Shown here piece after piece: positions 9,401 through 16,966 of a DNA stretch of 64,000 nt; positions within the stretch are counted from its first letter, which is position 1, and each line of letters starts with the position of its first letter. Made by a program: the position numbers and the translations under genes. This DNA is from JB111 sp052093225 (lineage in GTDB: Bacteria; Actinomycetota; Actinomycetes; Actinomycetales; Actinomycetaceae): assembly GCA_052093225.1 (NCBI GenBank), contig JBQDDG010000001.1, positions 1 to 64,000 on the forward strand, read 5' to 3'. The notes beneath the pieces were generated by a model. It was not told where the DNA came from. It saw nothing but the letters and a program-made list of their open reading frames with translations, and searched no databases.

Positions 9401-9568
9401 GTCAGCGCCGCGGTGGCGGAGAACGCCCTGCTCCCGGCGCTGCGCGAGCACCCGGACGCGACGTTCCTCGCCGACGGCTTCTCCTGCCGCACCCAGGCCG
9501 GCGAGCTCGCGGACCGGGGCGGCGTCCACCTCGCCGAGCTGCTGCTCGGCCGCACCTCCGCCGGCTGA
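6482..9568 (+). CDS. FAD-linked oxidase fused to Fe-S and CCG domains (D-lactate/glycolate dehydrogenase type)
   Basis: A 1028-residue redox protein, probably oxidising a 2-hydroxy acid at the membrane face. Domains in order: FAD-binding PCMH domain (R-G-G-G-T-S-T-A-G-N, about residues 80-90), FAD-linked oxidase C-terminal domain (about 260-525), an iron-sulfur region with Cys clusters near 560-581 and 620-630 (C-L-S-C-K-A-C-S-A-D-C-P), then two CCG-type cysteine-rich domains (D-K-V-C-C-G near 825 and A-G-C-C-G near 956). This architecture matches YdiJ-like proteins. The exact substrate is not determined. Residues about 760-785 are a linker encoded by a copy of the 22-bp repeat found just upstream of the gene. 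Confidence 0.9.
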   Translation: MTTTAERTSPGAAGPGPTGQDVTELEAALRSAVDGEVSSGTRRRAEYSTDASNYRVVPQVVVVPRDVPDTLAALDVARTAGAPVTLRGGGTSTAGNSIGPGVVLDLSRHLTGIGEIDPEARTAVVEPGVVLADLQRAAAPHGLRFGPDPSTQNRATIGGMIGTNACGPHALAYGRTADNVQSLDVVDGLGRRFTAGSGTGALDVVDGLSSLVTRGLAPIRSELGRFGRQVSGYSLEHLLPENGRDLAKMLVGSEGTLVTMLGGTVRLVPVAARPVLVVLGYPDMIAAADAVPALLAHGPLAVEGLDARLVDVVRRAKGSGAVPELPAGQGWLMVEVGAEEHESEADVLARGRALAAAGGTDAAVVVPAGPQADALWRIRADGAGLGGRTPAGMPAWPGWEDAAVPPENLGAYLRDFMGMLDRRGLDGLLYGHFGDGCVHVRIDFPLDDGARGAREFTETVGEAADIAVAHGGSLSGEHGDGRARSELLDRMYGSEVMGLFGQVKNLFDPKALLNPGVLVDPDPVGAHLRRPAAAPLPVARGGGFAFSEDGGDVTRAAHRCTGVGKCRADSSASGGFMCPSYLATKDEKDVTRGRARVLQEVTNGELVARWDDPALLESLDLCLSCKACSADCPAGMDVARLKAETLHRAYEGKIRPRTHYTLGRLPILANLVTAVPGLARLANAVLTVGALRKLAFAVAGVDTSRAMPGFATQRLTTWWQKRTGGRAAVRAAASGALQGRGLAGAEPGAGASTGASLPTVAPDTTNRNLDGSEPHSRREGGGAGEPARYVVLFADSFSETLDGNGAKATVELLESAGYTVVLPEDKVCCGLTWISTGQLDGARKRMRDLLDVLAPFAANGIPVVGVEPSCTAALRDDMPELLPDDPRAHLLAGGTYTLAELLTAPAPVGPGERWNAPDLSGVEVVAQPHCHHHSVMGWESDRALIASTGATTTSLAGCCGLAGNFGMEKGHAEVSAAVAENALLPALREHPDATFLADGFSCRTQAGELADRGGVHLAELLLGRTSAG
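8775..8815 (-). repeat. 22-bp repeat copy inside the oxidoreductase coding sequence
   Basis: ACCGCAATCTC at 8778-8788 and ACCGCACTCTC at 8800-8810 are 22 bases apart and are the reverse complement of the GAGATTGCGGT core found in the array at 6230-6345. The preceding bases (ACGACGA) also match the reversed intergenic array. The copy keeps the gene in frame and encodes part of the interdomain linker around residues 765-778. Confidence 0.85.
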
Positions 9569-9684
9569 GCCCGGCGCGCCGGGTCGGCGCGCGAGGTCCG
9601 GCCCGTTCCAGGCAGGGGCGGGCGGCGAGGTCGTCACGCACGTACCTCCGACGCCGGGCGCGCCCGACACGGGTCCGGCGCCGG

Positions 9685-10911
9685 CTACCGCCGCACGTAC
9701 CCCCGCACCCAGCGGCCGATCTCGTCGTAGACGTTGCGGCGCACGCCGGGCGCGGAGAGCGTGACGTCGTGGATCGCACCCTCGAACGAGGCCAGCGTGA
9801 CGTGCGGCCCGAGCTTGAGGGCGGAGGAACGGATCGAGCCCACGTCGAGCACGGTGTCGGCAAAGCGCAGGTCAGGGGTCCACCTGAGGGACTGCGCCGA
9901 CCTCGACGAGGTCATGACGAGCACGGGGCACGGGATCTCCAGCCCGCCGGCGACCTGCTGCTGACCGCTGAGGACCGCCGCGAGCCACCCGAATCGCACG
10001 GGCCCGGCGGGCGCCATCCGCCACCGCCGGTCCGGCCTCCAGCCCGTCCAGAACGGGTCGTCCTCCTCGCCCTCCGGCGGCACCTCCGGGTCCCCCTCGG
10101 CGAGTCCGTCCAGCGCTCGCTGGTAGATGTCGACCGGGTTGACGCGGATGACCGTCTTGGGACCGGTGCGCGCGATCCGCTCGACGACCGGGGCCGTCGC
10201 GGCCCCGACGAACCCGGGCATCCCCGACGTGATGAACGGGGAGTTGAGCACGAGCCCGCGCAGCGCGCCCGGGTGGCGGTGCGCCCACAGCGTGGCGGTG
10301 AGGCCGCCGGTGGAGTGGCCGGCGAGCACGAGGTCGGTGCCGAGCCCGAGCTCGTCGAAGATGACGTCGCGCGCCTCGTGGATGTCGTCGTCGTACAGCG
10401 AGAAGCTGTCCGTGTACCCGCGGGTCTGGTGCGGGCGGAGGCTGCGCCCGTACTTGCGCAGGTCGAGGCCGTAGAACGCGCCGCCGAGGGCCGCGACCTC
10501 GCGGGCGAGCCCGGCGTTGTGGATGTAGTCGTTCCACCCGTGCAGGTAGAGCATCGCCCAGGTCGGCGCCGACGGCGTACCCGGCAGCGCGAGCGGGTCC
10601 TCGGCGGGACGGTGCGCGACGAGCGTGGCGACGACCTCGCCCTCCTCGTCGGCGGGCAGCGGCAGCGTGCGGGCGTAGAAGCCGGCGCCGAGCAGGTCGG
10701 GGTGCCAGTCGCCCGGTGGCAGGGGGTCCGGCAGGGGCGGCAGGTCGGCCTCGACCGGGTAGGTGCGGGCGTCCGGCCCGACGCCGGTGCGCACCTTGTG
10801 GCCGGTGGCGTCGGGTGTGGCGTCCTCCTCGACGGCGGAGTCGGCGGTCGGCGCCGGCACGTCGGCGTCCCCGTCGCCTAGGGAGGGGCGGCCGCGCCTG
10901 AAGAGGTCCAC
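9685..10911 (-). CDS. alpha/beta hydrolase
   Basis: A 408-residue serine hydrolase of the alpha/beta fold. The nucleophile elbow G-H-S-T-G-G, the oxyanion region Y-L-H-G-W-N-D-Y, and a C-terminal His in G-A-I-H-D-V-T are visible; the pattern resembles monoacylglycerol lipase or lysophospholipase-like enzymes. No signal peptide, so cytoplasmic. The first 50 residues are acidic and low in complexity. Start is GTG 10911-10909. It lies downstream of metX on the same strand with a 40-base gap and may be co-transcribed; the substrate is unknown. Confidence 0.85.
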   Translation of the reverse strand: MDLFRRGRPSLGDGDADVPAPTADSAVEEDATPDATGHKVRTGVGPDARTYPVEADLPPLPDPLPPGDWHPDLLGAGFYARTLPLPADEEGEVVATLVAHRPAEDPLALPGTPSAPTWAMLYLHGWNDYIHNAGLAREVAALGGAFYGLDLRKYGRSLRPHQTRGYTDSFSLYDDDIHEARDVIFDELGLGTDLVLAGHSTGGLTATLWAHRHPGALRGLVLNSPFITSGMPGFVGAATAPVVERIARTGPKTVIRVNPVDIYQRALDGLAEGDPEVPPEGEEDDPFWTGWRPDRRWRMAPAGPVRFGWLAAVLSGQQQVAGGLEIPCPVLVMTSSRSAQSLRWTPDLRFADTVLDVGSIRSSALKLGPHVTLASFEGAIHDVTLSAPGVRRNVYDEIGRWVRGYVRR

Positions 10912-10951
10912 GGCACCATCGTGGCACCCGCCCGGCGGGCGGGGCGCGCGA

Positions 10952-12133
10952 TCAGTGGATGGAGTCGACCTTGTCCTCGAGCAGGTCCGCGAGCGCCGCG
11001 CCCACCTGGGCGGACTCCACGAGGAACCCGTCGTGCCCGTAGGGGGAGTCGATGAGCACGTAGTCGGCGGGGCCGCTCACGCCGGCGGCGATCCGCTCGG
11101 CCTCGGCGGGCAGGAAGAGCCGGTCGGAGCTGATGGCCACGGACAGCGTCCGCGAGCGCACGCCGGCGAGCGCCTCGGCCACGCCGCCGCGGTCCCGCCC
11201 GATGTCGTGCGTGAGCATCGTGCGGCTGAGCGCGACGTAGCTGCCGGCGTCGAACCGGGAGGCGAGCTTGCCGGCGTGGTGGTCGAGGTAGGACTGGACG
11301 GCGAACCGGCCGCCGTCCAGCGGCTCCTCGGCGCCCTGCGGCACGCGGCCGAAGCGCTGGTCGAGCTCGAACGCCGACCGGTAGGTGGTGTGCGCGACCT
11401 GTCGCGCGACGCCGAGCCCGCGGTGGGGGCCCTCGGCCGGACCGGCGTCGTAGTAGTCGCCGCCGCGCCAGCCCGGGTCGAGCTCGATCGCGCCGATCTG
11501 GGTGTGCGCCCAGGCGATCTGGTCGGCCGTGGTCTGCGCGTTCGAGGCGACGACGGCCACGCGCTCGACCCGCTCGGGCGCCGTCACGGCCCACTCGATC
11601 GCCCGCTGGCCGCCCACGGACCCGCCGACCACGAGAGCGAAGGAGCTGATGCCGAGCGCGTCGGCCAGCCGCAGCTCGGCGGCCACCTGGTCGCGGACGG
11701 TGAGGATCGGGAAGCGGGCGCCCCAGGGCGTCCCGTTCGGCGAGATGCTCGAGGGGCCCGTCGATCCCTGACAGCCGCCGAGGACGTTGGGGACGAGCAC
11801 GAAGTACTCGTCGGTGTCGATGGCCCGCCCGGGCCCGACGATCTCCGACCACCAGCCGGGGCCGGCCGGGTCGTCCGGCCGCACGGAGGTGACGTGGGTG
11901 TCGCCGGTGAGTGCGTGCAGGACGAGGACGGCGTTCGACCGGTCCTCGTTCAGCTGCCCGAACGTCTCGTAGGCGAGCGTGACGTGGGGGAGCCGGCCCC
12001 CGACCTCGAGCCGCAGGGACCCGATCGACTCCTGCGCCCGGTCACCGAGGTCCTGCCCGTCGAGCCACCCGCCGGAGGCGGGCGGCCGGGACGGGATCTC
12101 GGTGCGCCGCGGACGCGGGCCGGCCCCGGACAC
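10952..12133 (-). CDS. metX: homoserine O-acetyltransferase
   Basis: Transfers an acetyl group from acetyl-CoA to L-homoserine, first step of the direct sulfhydrylation route to methionine. The 393-residue alpha/beta-hydrolase-fold protein shows the MetX signature G-C-Q-G-S-T-G-P-S-S, the nucleophile elbow G-G-S-V-G-G-Q (Ser about 172) and the C-terminal S-P-Y-G-H-D-G-F block with the catalytic His. The GTG start lies one base after the metY stop, so metY and metX are tightly coupled. MetX and succinyltransferase homologues are hard to separate by sequence; pairing with metY favours acetyl transfer. Confidence 0.93.
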   Translation of the reverse strand: MSGAGPRPRRTEIPSRPPASGGWLDGQDLGDRAQESIGSLRLEVGGRLPHVTLAYETFGQLNEDRSNAVLVLHALTGDTHVTSVRPDDPAGPGWWSEIVGPGRAIDTDEYFVLVPNVLGGCQGSTGPSSISPNGTPWGARFPILTVRDQVAAELRLADALGISSFALVVGGSVGGQRAIEWAVTAPERVERVAVVASNAQTTADQIAWAHTQIGAIELDPGWRGGDYYDAGPAEGPHRGLGVARQVAHTTYRSAFELDQRFGRVPQGAEEPLDGGRFAVQSYLDHHAGKLASRFDAGSYVALSRTMLTHDIGRDRGGVAEALAGVRSRTLSVAISSDRLFLPAEAERIAAGVSGPADYVLIDSPYGHDGFLVESAQVGAALADLLEDKVDSIH

Positions 12134-12134
12134 G

Positions 12135-13466
12135 TCAGGCGTCCTCTCGCGTGCCGGCGCTCACCGCGCGGGCGGCCGCGAAGCCCAGCTCGAGGTCCGC
12201 GAGGATGTCCTCGACGTCCTCGATGCCGACGGCGAGGCGGACCAGCGAGGAGGAGACGCCGGCCGCGGCCAGGGCCTCCTCGTCCAGCTGGGAGTGCGTG
12301 GTCGAGGCCGGGTGGACCACCAGCGAGCGCACGTCGCCGATGTTGGCCACGTTCGAGTGCAGCTCGAGCGCGTCGACGAACGCGATGCCCGCCTCCTTGC
12401 CGCCCTCGGCGAGCTCGAAGGAGAGGACCGCGCCCGCGCCCTTGGGCAGGTACTTCTGCGCCTTCTCGTACCAGGGCGAGCTCGGGAGGCTTGCCCACAC
12501 GACCCGGGCGACGTCGTCGCGGGCCTCGAGGTGCTCGGCCACCACGCGGGCGTTGTCGACGTGCTTCTGGACGCGCAGCGAGAGCGTCTCGACGCCCTGG
12601 CCGATGAGGAACGCGTTGAACGGGGAGATCGCGGGGCCCGTGTCGCGCAGCAGCTGGGTGCGCGCCTTGAGGGCGAGCGCGGGCGCTCCGAGGTCGGCGA
12701 ACACCAGGCCGTTGTAGGACGGGTCGGGCGTGTTGAAGCCGGGGAAGCGCTCCGGGTGGGCGGACCAGTCGAAGGTGCCCGCGTCGACGATGACGCCCGC
12801 GATCGTCGTGCCGTGGCCGCCGAGGTACTTGGTGGCGGAGTGGATGACGACGTCCGCGCCGTGCTCGATCGGGCGCAGCAGGTAGGGGGTGGCGATGGTG
12901 TTGTCGACGATGAGGGGCACGCCGACCTCGTGCGCGACGCCGGCGACCGCCTCGATGTCGAGCACGTCGCCCTTGGGGTTGGGGATCGTCTCGCCGAAGA
13001 AGAGCTTGGTGTTGTCCTGCACGGCGGAGCGCCACGACTCGGGGTCGTCGGCGTCGGTGACGAACGTGGTCGTCACGCCGAACTTCGGCAGGGTGTGCCG
13101 CAGGAGGTTGTAGGTGCCGCCGTACAGCGAGGGCGAGGCGACGATGTGGTCGCCGGCCTCGGCGATGGTGAGGATCGCGAGCGTCTCGGCGGCCTGGCCC
13201 GAGGCGAGGAGGAGCCCGGCGACGCCCCCCTCGAGGTCGGCGATGCGGTTCTCCACGACCTCCTGGGTGGGGTTGGTGATCCGCGTGTAGATGGGCCCCG
13301 GGTCGGCGAGCGAGAACCGGGCCGCCGCGTGCTCGGCCGAGTCGAACACGTACGACGTGGTCTGGTAGATCGGCAGCGCGCGCGCCCCGGTGGCCGGGTC
13401 CGGCACCTGCCCGGCGTGGATCTGGCGCGTCGAGAAGCCCTGGGCGGGCGTCGAGCTCTCGGTCAT
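12135..13466 (-). CDS. metY: O-acetylhomoserine aminocarboxypropyltransferase
   Basis: PLP enzyme that makes homocysteine from O-acetylhomoserine and sulfide. The 443-residue protein starts with the family N-terminus (G-F-S-T-R-Q-I-H-A-G) and has the PLP lysine in S-A-T-K-Y-L-G-G-H-G-T (Lys about 214), the substrate-side Y-Q-T-T-S-Y-V-F block, and the C-terminal R-L-A-V-G-I-E-D segment of the Cys/Met metabolism family. ATG 13466 starts a two-gene operon with metX. The short upstream region shows no SAM riboswitch. Confidence 0.95.
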   Translation of the reverse strand: MTESSTPAQGFSTRQIHAGQVPDPATGARALPIYQTTSYVFDSAEHAAARFSLADPGPIYTRITNPTQEVVENRIADLEGGVAGLLLASGQAAETLAILTIAEAGDHIVASPSLYGGTYNLLRHTLPKFGVTTTFVTDADDPESWRSAVQDNTKLFFGETIPNPKGDVLDIEAVAGVAHEVGVPLIVDNTIATPYLLRPIEHGADVVIHSATKYLGGHGTTIAGVIVDAGTFDWSAHPERFPGFNTPDPSYNGLVFADLGAPALALKARTQLLRDTGPAISPFNAFLIGQGVETLSLRVQKHVDNARVVAEHLEARDDVARVVWASLPSSPWYEKAQKYLPKGAGAVLSFELAEGGKEAGIAFVDALELHSNVANIGDVRSLVVHPASTTHSQLDEEALAAAGVSSSLVRLAVGIEDVEDILADLELGFAAARAVSAGTREDA

Positions 13467-13520
13467 GTCGGTCCTTACTCGCGAACGGTGGCGGGGGTGT
13501 CTGAACTACCCCGAACCTAT

Positions 13521-13560
13521 GACGACGCCGCCGTACCCGGCAGGGTGCGGCGGCGTCGTC
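13521..13560 (-). terminator. strong hairpin terminator after ppa
   Basis: GACGACGCCGCCGTACCC at 13521-13538 pairs with GGGTGCGGCGGCGTCGTC at 13543-13560 across a 4-base loop: 18 pairs, one of them G-U. It lies just after the ppa stop and before metY on the same strand. There is no U-run, as often in high-GC actinobacteria. Confidence 0.8.
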
Positions 13561-13578
13561 TCAGCTGGTGGACCCGGT

Positions 13579-14217
13579 TCAGGGCTGCGGGTCGACCGGG
13601 ATCGACCGTGCGTCGCCCGGGCCGAGCGGGTTCGCGTGGCCGCGGTCGCCGTCGAGGTCCGGCTCGCCGTCGGGGCCCGGCTGGCTGCTGCCGCCGCCGA
13701 GGCGCTGGTGGCCGCCCCCGCCGTGCTCGTAGTAGCCCGTGTCCTTCGCGCGCTGGTAGGAGCGGCGGATCTCCTCCTCGGTCTCCTCGCGGCCCACCCA
13801 GTGGGCGCCCTCGACGGACTTGCCGGGCTCGAGGTCCTTGTAGACCTCGAAGAAGTGCTGGATCTCCAGGCGGTGGTACTCCGAGATGTCCTCCATCTCG
13901 GTGCGCCAGGAGGCGCGCTGGTCCCCGGCGGGCACGGCGATGACCTTGTCGTCGCCGCCGGCCTCGTCGCGCATGCGGAACATCCCGAGGGCGCGGGCGC
14001 GGATGAGGCAGCCCGGGAACGTCGGCTCCTCGAGGAGGACCAGGACGTCGAGCGGGTCGCCGTCCTCGCCGAGCGTGCCCTCGATGAACCCGTAGTCGTC
14101 GGGGTAGCGGGTCGAGGTGAAGAGCATGCGGTCGAGCCGGATGCGGCCGGTCTCGTGGTCGACCTCGTACTTGTTGCGGTTCCCCTTGGGGATCTCGATG
14201 GTGACGTCGAACTCCAC
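13579..14217 (-). CDS. ppa: inorganic pyrophosphatase with extended C-terminal tail
   Basis: Hydrolyses PPi to 2 Pi. The soluble family I fold is clear: V-T-I-E-I-P-K-G-N-R-N-K-Y-E, Y-P-D-D-Y-G-F-I and the metal-binding D-G-D-P-L-D-V-L-V signature. Start is GTG 14217-14215, eight bases after GAGGAAG. The protein is 212 residues, roughly 45 longer than usual; the extra C-terminal part (Gly, His, Pro and Asp-rich, from about residue 165) looks disordered. Divergent from dacB, as in many actinobacteria. Confidence 0.95.
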   Translation of the reverse strand: MEFDVTIEIPKGNRNKYEVDHETGRIRLDRMLFTSTRYPDDYGFIEGTLGEDGDPLDVLVLLEEPTFPGCLIRARALGMFRMRDEAGGDDKVIAVPAGDQRASWRTEMEDISEYHRLEIQHFFEVYKDLEPGKSVEGAHWVGREETEEEIRRSYQRAKDTGYYEHGGGGHQRLGGGSSQPGPDGEPDLDGDRGHANPLGPGDARSIPVDPQP

Positions 14218-14379
14218 TGCGCACACTTCCTCGGGTCTCGGCCGCCCGGCTGGGCGAGGTTCACGGTCGGTCCCCGTACCGGGGACGGTCTCACCGCATA
14301 GTGTGGCGCACGCGGCGCCGTGGGTGCGCCGGGCGTGCCGATCCCGGCACGATCGAGCAGCACGACGGCGGAGGGTGCC

Positions 14380-15777
14380 ATGGCAGGGACGGGAGCCTCG
14401 CGCTCGGGCCGGGCGAGGTGGGTCGCGGGCGGTGCCGCGCTCGTCCTGCTCGCCGGGTACCTGGCCGCGGACGCGGCCGACGCCGTCCCGGGGTTCCTCA
14501 CGACCGAGCCCGCGCCGCCCGCCGCCGAGCCCTACCCGGGCGTCGCCCTGCCCGGCGCCCGGCCGGCGGCCGCCGTCGTCGACCCGCTGGACCCGGACGC
14601 GCCGGCGCCGACCGCCGAGGGGGTGACCTCCGTCGTCGAGCGGTTCGTCGAGGACCCGGACCGCCCCGGGGAGGTGGCCGTGCGCGTGGTCGACTCCGCG
14701 AGCGGCGAGGTGCTCGCCGAGCGGGACCCGGTCTCCGCGCTGGCCACGGCGTCCTCGGCCAAGCTCCTCACGGGGGCGGCCGCGCTCAGCGTGCTGGGGC
14801 CGCAGACCCGGCTGACCACGAGCGTCGTCACCGCGGGCGAGGGCCTCGTGATCCTCGTGGGCGGCGGCGACGTCCTCCTCGGTGAGGGGGAGGGCGACCC
14901 GTCGGCGACGCGCGGCCACGCGGGCATCGCCGACCTCGCCGACCAGGTGGCCGCCGAGCTCGAGGGCTCGGGGACGACCGAGGTGCGACTCGCCGTCGAC
15001 GACTCCCAGTTCACGGGCGACCCGTACGCGAGCGACGTCAGCGGCTGGGACCGGACGTTCACGATGGCCGCGACGACGGTCGCGGTGAACACAGGAGCCG
15101 TCGACGGCGCCTACACCGCGGACCCCGCGATGGGCGCCACGGAGGCGCTGGCGGAGGCGCTGCGCGAGCGGGGCGTCGAGGTGAGCGTCGAGGGGCGCGC
15201 CGAGGCCCCGGACGGCGCGCGCGCGATCGCGACGACGGACTCGGCGACCGTCGAGCAGATCGTGCGCACCATGCTCGTCGACTCCGACAACGCGATCGCC
15301 GACGTCCTCGCCCGGCTCGTCGCCCTGTACCAGGGGCTCCCCACGGACGCGGAGAGCGGCGGCCAGGCGGTCGTCGACGCCGTCGGCGCGCTCGGCGTCG
15401 ACACCACCGGCACCGTGATGATCGACGGCGCCGGCCTCTCGATCACCGACTCGACCACGGTCACCGCGCTCACCGACCTCGTCCAGCTCTCCCTCGCCGA
15501 CGGCGCGACGGTCTCGGGCCTCGTCCCCGGCCTGCCCATGTCGGGTCTCGACGGGACGCTCTCCGAACGGCTCGTCGGCGAGAGCGCCGGCCAGGTCCAG
15601 GCCAAGACCGGCACGCTCGTCCGCTCCGTCTCCCTGACCGGCACCGTCCTCACCGACGACGCGCGGATGCTCACCTTCTCGGTGGTCCTGCACTCGTTCG
15701 ACGAGGGCGGCTCATGGGCGGCCCGCGAGGCCATGGACGCCTTCGTCGCCGAGCTCGCGGCCTGCGGCTGCGCGTAG
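14380..15777 (+). CDS. dacB: D-alanyl-D-alanine carboxypeptidase/endopeptidase (PBP4 type)
   Basis: Trims peptidoglycan side chains outside the membrane (peptidase family S13). The 465-residue protein has an N-terminal membrane anchor or signal (about residues 12-30), then the three penicillin-binding motifs: S-S-A-K (nucleophile Ser 125, Lys 128), S-D-N (about 302) and K-T-G (about 409), with the long insert after the first motif that is typical of S13. ATG 14380 has GGAGG seven bases upstream; upstream in-frame starts lack one. First gene of the dacB-DUF2342-tilS-hpt series. Confidence 0.92.
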   Translation: MAGTGASRSGRARWVAGGAALVLLAGYLAADAADAVPGFLTTEPAPPAAEPYPGVALPGARPAAAVVDPLDPDAPAPTAEGVTSVVERFVEDPDRPGEVAVRVVDSASGEVLAERDPVSALATASSAKLLTGAAALSVLGPQTRLTTSVVTAGEGLVILVGGGDVLLGEGEGDPSATRGHAGIADLADQVAAELEGSGTTEVRLAVDDSQFTGDPYASDVSGWDRTFTMAATTVAVNTGAVDGAYTADPAMGATEALAEALRERGVEVSVEGRAEAPDGARAIATTDSATVEQIVRTMLVDSDNAIADVLARLVALYQGLPTDAESGGQAVVDAVGALGVDTTGTVMIDGAGLSITDSTTVTALTDLVQLSLADGATVSGLVPGLPMSGLDGTLSERLVGESAGQVQAKTGTLVRSVSLTGTVLTDDARMLTFSVVLHSFDEGGSWAAREAMDAFVAELAACGCA

Positions 15778-15928
15778 CGGTGGCCCCGCGTCCGCCGGCC
15801 CCGTCCGGTGGACGGGCCCGCGGCCCCGCCCGGCGACCGCACGTGTGCCACAGCCACCGCCGTCGCCATCGGCCTCGCCCCTGACCGTCGCCGCCGAACG
15901 GACACCGCCGCGCGACTACCGTGGGAGC

Positions 15929-16966
15929 GTGACCGACCCCGTCGACTTCTCCCGCGCCGCGCGCCGGGCCGCGCAGCTCGCTCCGCCCGGGCCGCGCGGC
16001 ACCCACGAGGAGCTGACGGCGCTGGTCGCCGGGCTCCGCGACGCCGCCGCGTCCGCGCCGCGGCACGTCGGGCGCATCACCGGCCTGCGCGCGGAGGCCC
16101 GCGCCGTCGTCGGGCAGCGCGTGAGCGTCGTCGACCGGCCGGGCTGGGCCCGGGCCAACGCCGAGGTCATGGCCCACGTTTCGGACGGCCTCCTGCCGCC
16201 CGCCGGACCGATCGCCTCCCGGATCGCCGGCGAGGAGGCCGGCGCCCTGCTCGCCTACCTCGCCACCAAGGTCCTCGGCCAGTTCGACCCGTTCGGCCCC
16301 GGCGGCCCGCACCTCATGCTCGTCGCCCCCAACGTGCTGCGCCTCGAGCGCGAGCTCGACCTCGACGCCCGCGACTTCCGCCGTTGGGTCGCCCTCCACG
16401 AACAGACGCACGCGGTCCAGTTCGCCGCGGCCCCGTGGCTCGCCGACCACCTCGTCGGGATGCTGCGCGGCACCGTCGGCCCGGCGCTCGCCGACGAGAC
16501 CGAGCGCGACCTCGGCGGCATGCTCTCCGCCGTCGTCGCCGCCCTGCGCGCCCCCGACGACGACGAGCCGCGCCTCGAGGTCGGCGGTCCCCTCGTCGAT
16601 GCGCTGCTCACCGAGGAGGAGCGCGAGTCGCTCACCCGGGTCGTCGCCGTGATGAGCCTGCTCGAGGGGCACGCCGACGTCGTCATGGACGCCGTAGGCC
16701 CCGCGATCCTGCCGAGCGTGCGACGCATCCGCCGCGCCTTCGACCGGCGCCGCGACGGCAGGGGGCCCGTCGACGTCCTCCTGCGCACCCTGTTGGGCAT
16801 GCGCGCCAAGACCGCCCAGTACCGCAACGGCGCGCAGTTCGTCCGCGCCGTCGTCGAGCGGGTGGGCCACCCGGGGCTCAACGCGGTGTGGACCTCACCG
16901 GACCACCTCCCGACGCCGGAGGAGATCCTCGAGCCCGGCCTGTGGGTCGAGCGCGTCCACGCGTGA
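15929..16966 (+). CDS. DUF2342 zinc-dependent metalloprotease family protein
   Basis: A 345-residue member of the actinobacterial DUF2342 family, named in databases as zinc-dependent metalloprotease or coenzyme F420 biosynthesis-associated protein. Seen: H-E-Q-T-H (zinc-binding HExxH type, about residue 158) and a downstream E-G-H-A-D, which could supply the third ligand. No signal peptide. Activity has not been shown by anything in the sequence. GTG 15929 is chosen because homology begins at D-P-V-D-F-S. Its TGA overlaps the tilS GTG by three bases; location between dacB and tilS is widely conserved. Confidence 0.85.
   Translation: MTDPVDFSRAARRAAQLAPPGPRGTHEELTALVAGLRDAAASAPRHVGRITGLRAEARAVVGQRVSVVDRPGWARANAEVMAHVSDGLLPPAGPIASRIAGEEAGALLAYLATKVLGQFDPFGPGGPHLMLVAPNVLRLERELDLDARDFRRWVALHEQTHAVQFAAAPWLADHLVGMLRGTVGPALADETERDLGGMLSAVVAALRAPDDDEPRLEVGGPLVDALLTEEERESLTRVVAVMSLLEGHADVVMDAVGPAILPSVRRIRRAFDRRRDGRGPVDVLLRTLLGMRAKTAQYRNGAQFVRAVVERVGHPGLNAVWTSPDHLPTPEEILEPGLWVERVHA

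Noticed and set aside
13467..13578. SAM riboswitch ahead of metY
   Set aside because: The space is about 110 bases and nearly half is the ppa terminator; none of the SAM-riboswitch signatures are visible.
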